DNA of 9,657 nt from Actinomycetota bacterium (lineage in GTDB: Bacteria > Actinomycetota > Humimicrobiia > Humimicrobiales > Humimicrobiaceae). Position 1 is the first letter of the stretch. Every line of letters begins with the position of its first letter. Made by a program: the position numbers and the translations under genes. A model generated the notes under the pieces. That model did not search any database, was not told the DNA's origin, and saw only the letters and a list, made by a program, of their open reading frames with translations. Shown in pieces: positions 1 through 6,082 of this stretch. The stretch is taken from contig JAQUMQ010000040.1 in NCBI GenBank assembly GCA_028718045.1, positions 1-9,657 on the forward strand, given 5' to 3'.

Positions 1-319
1 CGATTATCGGTTCGATAAGATTTGCAATGTCTCTTGCAAGATGCTGGCCGTCAGCATCAAAAGTTACGATTATATCTGCATTTTTAATTAAAGCGTAATC
101 GATACCTGTTTTTATCGCTGCTCCAGGCCCCATGTTTACGGGATGTCTTACCAGGTCAATGTCATATTTTTTTACTATATCGGATGTTTTATCGGAGGAG
201 CCGTCATCAACTACAATAATATTTTTATAACCATGTTCAAGAAGATCCTTTATGACACTGGTTATTAGTTTGTGCTCATTATAAGCAGGTACCACTATGT
301 ATAATTTTAAGTTCTGCAT
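1..319 (-). CDS. Family 2 glycosyltransferase, DPM1/polyprenyl-phosphate sugar synthase-like (C-terminus cut off)
   Basis: The 106 complete codons in the window form the N-terminal half of a GT-A fold, family 2 glycosyltransferase. Visible motifs in order are VVPAYNE (residues 9-15, first beta strand of the nucleotide-sugar site), VVDDGSSD (36-43), a HPVNMGPGAA segment (59-68) typical of dolichyl/polyprenyl-phosphate mannose or glucose synthases, and FDADGQH (87-93) containing the DxD-type metal-binding acid pair. The family transfers a sugar from GDP- or UDP-sugar to a polyprenyl phosphate on the cytoplasmic face of the membrane. The start is the only ATG before the motif; the ATG just upstream is followed at once by a stop. 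No clear Shine-Dalgarno sequence is seen. It lies 22 bp after the DUF2723-type gene on the same strand, so co-transcription is likely. Sugar specificity, and whether C-terminal membrane helices exist, cannot be seen. Confidence 0.93.
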   Translation of the reverse strand, partial: MQNLKLYIVVPAYNEHKLITSVIKDLLEHGYKNIIVVDDGSSDKTSDIVKKYDIDLVRHPVNMGPGAAIKTGIDYALIKNADIIVTFDADGQHLARDIANLIEPII

Positions 320-341
320 AAAATTATTTCATGAAATATTT

Positions 342-2228
342 TTAATCGATCTGAAATGATAAATTTTTTGCGTTAAAATATACTCCGCCTGTTGTAAGCC
401 TTAATTCGATATCGAAATTACCTCTTTTTATGGGCATTAATTTTATTATCAAATTTATATTACTTTCGGATTGAATGACATAATCGTCGCTGACCCACAT
501 GTATTTACCTCGGCTTATACCGGGATCTTGTTTAATATATCCATCTTTTAGCACTCCGTAAAATTTTAATTCTTTCGGTAATTTTAATTCAATCGAATCT
601 ATCTTTAGCTGACTATTGCTGTTATTATTGATTTTGTATTCTATTATTATGTCCTTGCCAAATTTAAAATCTTCATTCTTGATAAAACTTTCTATAACTA
701 CTTTTGGTGCACTTTTGGTTATTTTGTATAATTGAAGTTCTTCATTGTATCTATCCCAATAATAAGGCTTACCGATTTTTTCCGTGACAAAAATTTGATT
801 TATTGCTTTATCATTTCCAACGAAATAAACGGGAATACCGTTTTCGATCTGACTTATTATATTCTCGTAAGTATATTCGTTTTCATTATTTCCTATCAAC
901 TGGGTGTTTTTTTCACTTTGTTCGTATTTTCCTATGAAAACCGCTATATTTACCGAAGCACTGTAAGCATAAAGCTTTGCGTTTTTATCCATTGATTTAT
1001 AAGCACTGTCCCAGAAAGAATAAATACCTCTGGGAGTTTTAAAGTTGCATTTTTCATAATTTTTTGCAATTAGGATTATAGGCTGGGTAGCAAATAATAA
1101 AATTAAAATTATAAATGAGATATTTTTAGCTATTATGTATTTTTTGGAAATATTCTTGTTCTTATAAAGCTTATGGAAAATTATTTTGAACAATTCCCAA
1201 AAAAACAAGAATCCACATCCTATATAAAAAGACATAATCAGCATTATGTTTAAAGTGTAGTTAAGTACTGCCCAATCAAGGTATTGAGTTGTTATAAATA
1301 AGTTACCCAATATAGCCAAAAACGAAAACAAAGCGAATTTCCAATTTTTTTTAAATAAAATAATAAATCCGATGACAGCAATAACTATCAAAACAATTCC
1401 ATAACTTTCCTTTATCAGCTTGAGGTAGTCAATCACTACTTCCAGCATTCCAGACAGGTGTTTATCTCCGAAACTACCTCCAAAAGTTGCACCGGTTTCT
1501 TCTCTTCCCGTGACAAAATATATAAATTTTAAAAGTGTGTTGATTTTTCCGTAGCCTTGGATGGATCTTATATAGATATAAGAATAAGAAAGCAGAGGGA
1601 AAATAAAAAGCAAAATGCTGAAAAGTATCGATTTAAAACTTTTGAAAATTTCTGGCTTGATGATTATTATTAAAATCAAAAAAAATGGCATTATAAAAAA
1701 TGCAATAGGATGGTTTGTAAGAAAAAACCCAAGACATATAAAACAAAAATAAAGATTTTTTCTTATTGAATTTTCCTGGTATTTAAGGATTGCAAAAATT
1801 AAAATTGAAATATAAAAACTGTTAAGCGTATCAAATTCGAGTCTGTTTGCATAAAACCAAAAAGGGTAAACAAAAGCAAAAGAGAAAGAAGCAATCAAGC
1901 TTAAAATTTCATTTTTTAAAATTTTATTGATGGACATGAATAAAAACAATACTGTAAGAAAGCTAAAAACAGCAGATATGAGATTAAGTCTTAACGCTAA
2001 TGGTCCTATCGGTATCATTGAAAAAAGTTTTCCTATCATTGAAAAGATAGGGTAACCTGTAGGTGGAAGGAGCATCATTTGGGGAAGTTCGACAGCATAC
2101 CATGAAGTATCTCCGCCAACAAGTTTTCTTTCAAGGGTAATAATATAAAATAAAAAAGGCACAAAAGCAGCCGTTACGCCGAAAATAAATGCTTTATTTC
2201 TTAAATACCATGCTTTTAATTTTTCCAT
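342..2228 (-). CDS. DUF2723-type polytopic membrane protein, putative GT-C glycosyltransferase (TMEM260-related)
   Basis: This 628-residue protein begins with a transmembrane helix (about 12-31) and an extracytoplasmic loop with the pattern GGDTSWY (38-44), LPPTGYPIF (54-62) and LALRLNLISA (77-86). That layout (Gly-Asp, then P-P-x-G-Y-P, then R-x-N-L-x-S-A) is the hallmark of the DUF2723 family, related to eukaryotic protein O-mannosyltransferase TMEM260. Asp40 is the likely catalytic acid position of a GT-C enzyme. Further hydrophobic segments lie near 81-100, 108-126, 134-148, 158-190, 201-220, 278-292, 299-316, 323-348 and 369-388. A VTGREE segment (239-244) fits the family's second conserved region. 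Residues about 395-628 are soluble; 508-628 look like a beta-sandwich of CARDB/DUF11 type. The family uses lipid-linked sugar, which suits the adjacent GT2 gene. No good Shine-Dalgarno precedes the ATG. Family placement is firm; acceptor and sugar are unknown. Confidence 0.85.
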   Translation of the reverse strand: MEKLKAWYLRNKAFIFGVTAAFVPFLFYIITLERKLVGGDTSWYAVELPQMMLLPPTGYPIFSMIGKLFSMIPIGPLALRLNLISAVFSFLTVLFLFMSINKILKNEILSLIASFSFAFVYPFWFYANRLEFDTLNSFYISILIFAILKYQENSIRKNLYFCFICLGFFLTNHPIAFFIMPFFLILIIIIKPEIFKSFKSILFSILLFIFPLLSYSYIYIRSIQGYGKINTLLKFIYFVTGREETGATFGGSFGDKHLSGMLEVVIDYLKLIKESYGIVLIVIAVIGFIILFKKNWKFALFSFLAILGNLFITTQYLDWAVLNYTLNIMLIMSFYIGCGFLFFWELFKIIFHKLYKNKNISKKYIIAKNISFIILILLFATQPIILIAKNYEKCNFKTPRGIYSFWDSAYKSMDKNAKLYAYSASVNIAVFIGKYEQSEKNTQLIGNNENEYTYENIISQIENGIPVYFVGNDKAINQIFVTEKIGKPYYWDRYNEELQLYKITKSAPKVVIESFIKNEDFKFGKDIIIEYKINNNSNSQLKIDSIELKLPKELKFYGVLKDGYIKQDPGISRGKYMWVSDDYVIQSESNINLIIKLMPIKRGNFDIELRLTTGGVYFNAKNLSFQID

Positions 2229-2285
2229 AAATACATTACTTAGGCATAATTGTTAGCTGACTATCCGTGTTTGTCTTTTAACCAA

Positions 2286-2315
2286 TTTAAATCTTTGAAT
2301 GAAAATTCATGTAAA
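2286..2315 (-). promoter_or_regulatory. Possible leftward promoter enclosing the ARG box
   Basis: Read on the minus strand, TTTACA (2310-2315) resembles a -35 element (five of six to TTGACA) and TTTAAA (2286-2291) a -10 element (four of six to TATAAT), with an 18-bp spacer. The ARG box core occupies most of that spacer. Transcription would begin near 2279, about 50 nt before the DUF2723-type start codon. In AT-rich DNA such matches are common, so this is tentative. Confidence 0.3.
2294..2311. promoter_or_regulatory. Near-consensus ARG box (ArgR operator)
   Basis: The 18-mer TTTGAATGAAAATTCATG holds the perfect inverted repeat TGAAT-GAAA-ATTCA. The ArgR/AhrC operator consensus is TGAAT, four mostly A/T bases, then ATTCA; the only departure is a G in the spacer. 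An argR gene lies in this window, which makes an ArgR site credible. It sits 66 bp upstream of the DUF2723-type start codon and about 370 bp upstream of argC, farther than expected for direct argC repression. No second box 21 bp to either side was found. Confidence 0.7.
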
Positions 2316-2443
2316 AAAATTAAGTTTGCGTCTTTTTTGATTTTATTAACAATTATAATATGCTAAATGGCTTTTAAAATACATTCTTTTTTACTTTTCC
2401 ATGAAATATTTTAGCTTTTTATTATAAAAACAAACAAAATCGA

Positions 2444-2459
2444 TATCAATATTTTGATA
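2444..2459. repeat. 16-bp palindrome, possible operator
   Basis: TATCAATATTTTGATA has perfect 6-bp arms (TATCAA/TTGATA) around a 4-bp A/T centre. Its size and symmetry suit a dimeric repressor site, but no matching regulator is known from this window and it does not match the ARG box. It lies between the two divergent units. Confidence 0.3.
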
Positions 2460-2471
2460 GACAATATTAAT

Positions 2472-2594
2472 ATGGCAATAGCGGTGACGGCGGATGTCGA
2501 TATAACGCAAAGATTAATTATGGTTATGATCCGTGAAGATATGAAATGGTTAAATACGGTATGCCGAAAAAACATATACGGCAGAAATAATTAA
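2472..2594 (+). pseudogene. GC-richer block, probable gene remnant (or a 40-codon ORF of unknown function)
   Basis: Within otherwise very AT-rich intergenic DNA, this block has about 40% G+C (hand count). It can be read as a 40-codon ORF (MAIAVTADVDITQRLIMVMI, then a basic tail) ending in TAA, but no convincing ribosome-binding site precedes it. In the frame two bases later it reads YGNSGDGGCRYNAKINYGYD-P, then an in-frame TGA, then RYEMVKYGMPKKHIRQK and a stop. That frame has more protein-like composition, as expected of a decayed gene end. I recognise no family in either frame. A 5-bp stem, TGCCG/CGGCA (2562-2566 and 2579-2583), lies near its end. It may instead be non-coding sequence with a regulatory or structural role. 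Confidence 0.3.
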
Positions 2595-2607
2595 TTTTTT
2601 ATAAAAA

Positions 2608-2636
2608 TTGCATAATATGTATTATTTATGTATAAT
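2608..2636 (+). promoter_or_regulatory. Probable sigma-70-type promoter of the arg operon
   Basis: TTGCAT (2608-2613) and a perfect TATAAT (2631-2636) are separated by exactly 17 bp, the optimal spacing for housekeeping-sigma promoters. Predicted initiation near 2643 leaves a leader of about 37 nt before argC. It is the best promoter match I found upstream of argC. Confidence 0.6.
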
Positions 2637-2641
2637 ATGCG
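2609..2641. promoter_or_regulatory. Pair of 13-bp imperfect dyads over the argC promoter, candidate degenerate operators
   Basis: TGCATAATATGTA (2609-2621) and TGTATAATATGCG (2629-2641) are near-copies spaced 20 bp apart, about two helical turns. Each is roughly dyad-symmetric (TGyAT ... ATGyR). Together they cover the -35 and -10 elements. Tandem ARG boxes in other bacteria are also about 21 bp apart, but these copies have a 13-bp rather than 14-bp core and weak match to the right half-site, so ArgR binding is an inference. Part of the similarity could come from the TATAAT element itself. Confidence 0.35.
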
Positions 2642-2679
2642 ATATTAATTCTTAAAATAAATGTCTACAAAGGTTTAAA

Positions 2680-3750
2680 ATGAGTGAAAAAATAAAAACA
2701 GCAATAATTGGAGCATCGGGTTATACAGGATTGGAATTAATAAAAATATTGGATGGCCACGATAAGGTCGAATTAAAATATATCACATCAAGAAGTTATT
2801 CGGGAAAAAAATTAAAAGAAGTTTTTCCGATAACTTTAAGCCTAAAAAACAATCTTGAAAAAATTTTTATTGACGAACTAAAAAAAGAAGAATTAAACGA
2901 TATAGATTTAATTTTTTTATGCCTTCCGCCGGGAGAATCAATGATTTATGTCGCCGGCATAAAGGACAGCTATAAAGGAAAGATCATAGACTTGGGAGCT
3001 GATTTTAGGATTAAAGATGTCAAAGTATACGAGAAATGGTATGGTAAAATTCATATTTTTAAAGATATTTTGCCTGAGTTTATATATGGACTAAGCGAAT
3101 TAAACAGACAAAAAATAAAAAATGCATTTTGTATCGCAAACCCCGGTTGCTATCCGACGTCAGTTTTACTTGCGCTCGCGCCAATATTAAAAAAAGGATG
3201 TTTTAAAATAGATGCAATAAATATAGATTCAAAATCGGGCGTAAGCGGTGCGGGAAAAAAGTTAAAGGAAGAGTATTTATTTTTAAATTTGTTCGATAAT
3301 TTTTATGCTTACTCAGCAACTGCACACAGGCATATTCCCGAAATGGAACAGGAAATAAACATGATGGGAAAAGAAAAATACAGCATTTGCTTTACTCCGC
3401 ATCTATTACCCCTTGACAGAGGAATATTTACCACCATATATCTAAATTTAAACAAAAATATGGATATTTCCCATGTAAAAGAAAATATTTCAGAATGCTT
3501 TAAAAATTTATATAATGATGAAATTTTTATTAAATTTTTAGGTAATAACATCCCGAAACTTAAAGATGTGGTCGGCACAAACACCATACAAATAGGTTTT
3601 TTATTTGATGAAAGAACATATACGGTAAAATTATTCAGCGCATTAGACAATATAATAAAAGGCGCTTCCGGACAAGCAGTCCAAAATATGAATATAATGT
3701 TTGGCTTTCGCGAAGATGAAGGATTAAGATTAAACAGCATATATAATTAA
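2680..3750 (+). CDS. argC: N-acetyl-gamma-glutamyl-phosphate reductase
   Basis: ArgC reduces N-acetylglutamyl phosphate with NADPH to N-acetylglutamate semialdehyde, the third step of arginine synthesis, in the cytoplasm. The 356-residue length is normal for the family. The N-terminal dinucleotide-binding motif GASGYTG is at 11-17. LGADFR (105-110) is typical of the family. The catalytic cysteine is Cys157 in ANPGCYPT (153-160), and the catalytic histidine region is AHRHIPE (215-221). KSGVSGAGKK (185-194), PHLLPLDRG and KGASGQAVQN near the C-terminus complete the family pattern. The ATG is preceded by AAAGG (2669-2673) six bases upstream, and the reading begins just before the Rossmann strand, so the start is secure. 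It is the first gene of the operon, directly behind the predicted promoter, and is followed by argB after 25 bp instead of the usual argJ. Confidence 0.97.
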   Translation: MSEKIKTAIIGASGYTGLELIKILDGHDKVELKYITSRSYSGKKLKEVFPITLSLKNNLEKIFIDELKKEELNDIDLIFLCLPPGESMIYVAGIKDSYKGKIIDLGADFRIKDVKVYEKWYGKIHIFKDILPEFIYGLSELNRQKIKNAFCIANPGCYPTSVLLALAPILKKGCFKIDAINIDSKSGVSGAGKKLKEEYLFLNLFDNFYAYSATAHRHIPEMEQEINMMGKEKYSICFTPHLLPLDRGIFTTIYLNLNKNMDISHVKENISECFKNLYNDEIFIKFLGNNIPKLKDVVGTNTIQIGFLFDERTYTVKLFSALDNIIKGASGQAVQNMNIMFGFREDEGLRLNSIYN

Positions 3751-3775
3751 TTATAAAAATTTTAAAGCCGAAAGA

Positions 3776-4705
3776 ATGATGAATAAAGTGGTAATAGAGT
3801 ATTACAATGGAAAAGAAAAAGCATTAGATGATATTTATGCAAATAAAGCACAAGTTTTGTTGGAAGCTCTTCCTTATATCAAACAATATTTCAATGAAAT
3901 TGTCGTAGTAAAATTAGGCGGAGCCATAATGGAAGACTACAAAAGTTTGATGAAGGTACTGGATGATTTGATTTTAATGAAATATGTTGGAATTAAAGTC
4001 ATTGCCGTTCATGGCGGAGGAAAGCAGATAACAAAACTTATGGAGGAAAAAAATATAAAAGTCGAATTTTGCGATGGCATGCGTGTTACTAATAACGAAG
4101 CAATCGATATAGTTAAAATGGTTTTGCTTGGTGAAATTAATTCTAAAATCGTATCATTGCTAAACAAACATGGAAAAATTGCCGTCGGCATTTCGGGAAA
4201 TGATGCAAATTTTGTGATATGCCGTAAAAAAACGTATAAAAAAGACGGAAAAGAAATAGATTTAGGATATGTAGGTGAAATTGTTGACATAAACAAGGAT
4301 TTTCTTCTTAAAATTTTAAACAGCGATTATCTTCCGGTTATTGCCACTCTTGGCTCGGACAGCAAAGGAAATATTTATAACGTCAATGCCGATACTTTTG
4401 CTTGTGATATTGCTTCAAAATTCAGTGCAAAAAAGATGGTTTTGCTTACGGATGTCGACGGGATAAAAGTTACCGAAAAAACAAAGGAAAAACTTGTTTC
4501 AAGAATTTCCGCCAAAGGATGCAATGAATTGATTAAAAACAAAGATATAAGCAAAGGAATGATACCCAAGGTCAATGCTTGTATAAGCGCATTGAAAAAC
4601 GGTGTTGAAAGAGCCCATATATTAAACGGAAATTCAGAACATTCAATACTGATTGAGATATTTACGGATAAAGGTATCGGGACAATGATAGTAGACGATA
4701 ATTAA
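3776..4705 (+). CDS. argB: Acetylglutamate kinase (probably arginine-sensitive type)
   Basis: ArgB phosphorylates N-acetylglutamate with ATP, the second step of the pathway and usually the feedback-controlled one. The amino acid kinase fold is clear: VVVKLGGA (43-50, ATP-phosphate lysine and glycines), HGGGKQ (79-84), GMRVT (101-105, substrate arginine), ISGNDAN (139-145), YNVNADTFA (201-209) and LTDVDG (224-229), then KGMIPKVNAC (260-269). At 309 residues it carries about 24 residues before the common KAQVLLEALPYI segment. That helix-like extension, with HILNG (281-285) and EIFTDKGIGT (294-303), resembles hexameric arginine-inhibited kinases, so feedback inhibition is inferred. Two adjacent ATGs are possible starts (3776 and 3779); only a weak GAAAG lies before them. 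A 90-bp gap separates it from argD. Confidence 0.96.
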   Translation: MMNKVVIEYYNGKEKALDDIYANKAQVLLEALPYIKQYFNEIVVVKLGGAIMEDYKSLMKVLDDLILMKYVGIKVIAVHGGGKQITKLMEEKNIKVEFCDGMRVTNNEAIDIVKMVLLGEINSKIVSLLNKHGKIAVGISGNDANFVICRKKTYKKDGKEIDLGYVGEIVDINKDFLLKILNSDYLPVIATLGSDSKGNIYNVNADTFACDIASKFSAKKMVLLTDVDGIKVTEKTKEKLVSRISAKGCNELIKNKDISKGMIPKVNACISALKNGVERAHILNGNSEHSILIEIFTDKGIGTMIVDDN

Positions 4706-4754
4706 AAAAGACAAAAAACCTTAGTTTAAAACGGTAAAAGATTTTTTAGTATAT

Positions 4755-4799
4755 ATGGTAAATAATATGGCAAATAATTCAATTGACGGTGAAATATGA
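4755..4799 (+). other. 14-codon open frame overlapping the argD start (possible coupling minigene)
   Basis: In the gap between argB and argD, an ATG opens a frame reading MVNNMANNSIDGEI whose TGA stop overlaps the argD start codon as ATGA. Such an arrangement can couple translation of the next gene, but it is short, Asn-rich in AT-rich DNA and lacks a clear ribosome-binding site. It may be chance. Confidence 0.15.
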
Positions 4800-6082
4800 T
4801 TAATTTATATGATAAAAAAAACAATATCGATAAAAATAAAAACAATAAAGATGTCTGCAAGTCAACGAATTCCAGCTATATTTATAATGAAGGGCTGAAG
4901 TATCTGATGAATACATATGCAAGACAGGAAATTGTTTTTGAAAAAGCAAAAATGCAATATTTGTGGGATTTTGAAGGAAACAAGTATACCGATTTCACAT
5001 CAGGTTATGGTTGTTTGAATGTGGGTCATACCAACGATGCGGTAGTATCTGCTTTGAAAGAACAAATATCAAAAATCATACAACCATCCAATATTTATTT
5101 CAGCAAACCACAGGTGGAGTTGGCGAAAATTTTATGTAATTTGACAGGTTTTGGAGAAAAGGTGTTTTTTGCAAATAGCGGAGCAGAAGCGGTCGATGGT
5201 GCTTTAAAACTTGCCAGAAAATATTCCACGGATAAATATGCAAAGGAAAGATACGAAATTATTTCTTTTTATAATTCGTTTCACGGCAGGACTTTCGGAG
5301 CTTTATCTGCCACAGCGCAGGAAAAAAAGCAGTCATTGTTTGAGCCTTTGCTTAAAGGTTTCAGGTATGCAGTTTTCAATGATATCGATTCCGTAAAAAC
5401 CGTCGTTAACGACAATACGTGTGCAATATTAATAGAACCCATACAAGGCGAAGGCGGGATAAATGTTGCAAACAAGACATTCATGAAAGAATTAAAGAAT
5501 TTATGTGCCGAAAAAGACATCTTGCTTATTATAGACGAGATACAAACAGGTTTTGGAAGAACCGGAACGCTTTTTGCATACGAAAGCTATGATATCATTC
5601 CCGACATACTGGTGGTAGCAAAAAGTCTTGGCGGAGGAATGCCCATTGGTGCGATAATTTCGAATAATAATATTAGCAAATCTTTTGTTCCGGGCACACA
5701 TGGCAGCACTTTCGGCGGAAATGCAGCGTCGTGTGCGGCGGGAGTTGCCGTTCTTAATTATTTTAAGAAAAACGATGTTGTAAAAAACTCAAAAAATATA
5801 GGCAATTTATTACTAAGCGAACTTGAAAAAATTGAAAAAAAATATCCTGGCATTGTTAAAGAAGTGAGAGGAATGGGTCTTATGCTTGCCATGGAATTTA
5901 AAAATTCTGTTGCAAACCAAATCATAAAACTAGGCCTTGATAACTTTTTGATTTTAAATAAAATATCGGATTTCACAATAAGATTTCTTCCTCCTTTGAT
6001 TATAAACAAAAAAGATATAAGCAAACTAATAGATTTTTTAGACAAAACGTTAAAGGAATTTAATAAAAATGGAAAGAATTAA
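4796..6082 (+). CDS. argD: Acetylornithine aminotransferase
   Basis: ArgD is a class III PLP-dependent aminotransferase that makes N-acetylornithine from N-acetylglutamate semialdehyde and glutamate; in many bacteria it also serves lysine synthesis as succinyl-diaminopimelate transaminase. NTYARQEIVFEKA (39-51) is the typical family beginning. NSGAEA (127-132) grips the cofactor phosphate, FHGRTFGAL (162-170) stacks on PLP, IIDEIQTGFGRTG (245-257) holds the cofactor aspartate Asp247, and the Schiff-base lysine is Lys276 in VVAKSLGGG. GSTFGGN follows. The 428 residues exceed the usual 390-400 because of a Lys/Asn-rich, probably disordered N-terminus of about 25-30 residues. GGTGA-like sequence (GGTGA, 4788-4792) supports the upstream ATG; Met38 (4907) is an alternative start. 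Its end overlaps argF by 14 bp. Confidence 0.95.
   Translation: MINLYDKKNNIDKNKNNKDVCKSTNSSYIYNEGLKYLMNTYARQEIVFEKAKMQYLWDFEGNKYTDFTSGYGCLNVGHTNDAVVSALKEQISKIIQPSNIYFSKPQVELAKILCNLTGFGEKVFFANSGAEAVDGALKLARKYSTDKYAKERYEIISFYNSFHGRTFGALSATAQEKKQSLFEPLLKGFRYAVFNDIDSVKTVVNDNTCAILIEPIQGEGGINVANKTFMKELKNLCAEKDILLIIDEIQTGFGRTGTLFAYESYDIIPDILVVAKSLGGGMPIGAIISNNNISKSFVPGTHGSTFGGNAASCAAGVAVLNYFKKNDVVKNSKNIGNLLLSELEKIEKKYPGIVKEVRGMGLMLAMEFKNSVANQIIKLGLDNFLILNKISDFTIRFLPPLIINKKDISKLIDFLDKTLKEFNKNGKN

Larger units (their letters stand above)
2229..2679. other. Divergent intergenic control region between the DUF2723-type gene and argC
   Basis: This 451-bp gap separates the leftward glycosylation pair from the rightward arg operon. 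Most of it is very AT-rich. Left to right it contains an ARG box near the DUF2723-type gene, a palindrome at 2444-2459, a block of about 110 bp with roughly 40% G+C that looks like a decayed coding segment, and the argC promoter. No tRNA-like cloverleaf, T-box or other known riboswitch core was recognised. Confidence 0.8.

Noticed and set aside
330..2412. 13-bp direct repeat CATGAAATATTTT at 330-342 and 2400-2412
   Set aside because: Repeats of this length built mostly of A and T are expected by chance in about 10 kb of such composition, and nothing flanking them looks like a mobile element.
2474..2594. In-frame TGA as recoded tryptophan, glycine or selenocysteine
   Set aside because: All recognised genes in the window use TGG for Trp and contain no internal TGA, and no SECIS-like hairpin is apparent after the TGA. 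Decay is the simpler explanation.
2562..2600. TGCCG/CGGCA stem followed by a T-rich stretch as a terminator
   Set aside because: The stem has only five pairs with a 12-nt loop, and the T-run starts about 12 bases after it; too weak to call.
2643..2679. T-box or arginine riboswitch in the argC leader
   Set aside because: The predicted leader is only about 37 nt and has no T-box sequence or stable stem; ArgR control explains regulation better.
3309..3740. 143-codon open frame on the minus strand inside argC
   Set aside because: It lies wholly within a gene with complete ArgC motifs on the other strand, and its translation matches no family I recognise. The other antisense or off-frame openings inside the arg genes and inside the DUF2723-type gene were rejected for the same reason.
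4714..4747. Possible terminator after argB (A-run pairing with a T-run)
   Set aside because: The best pairing is almost all A-U with a mismatch and a long loop, so it is not a convincing intrinsic terminator; argD clearly continues the pathway.
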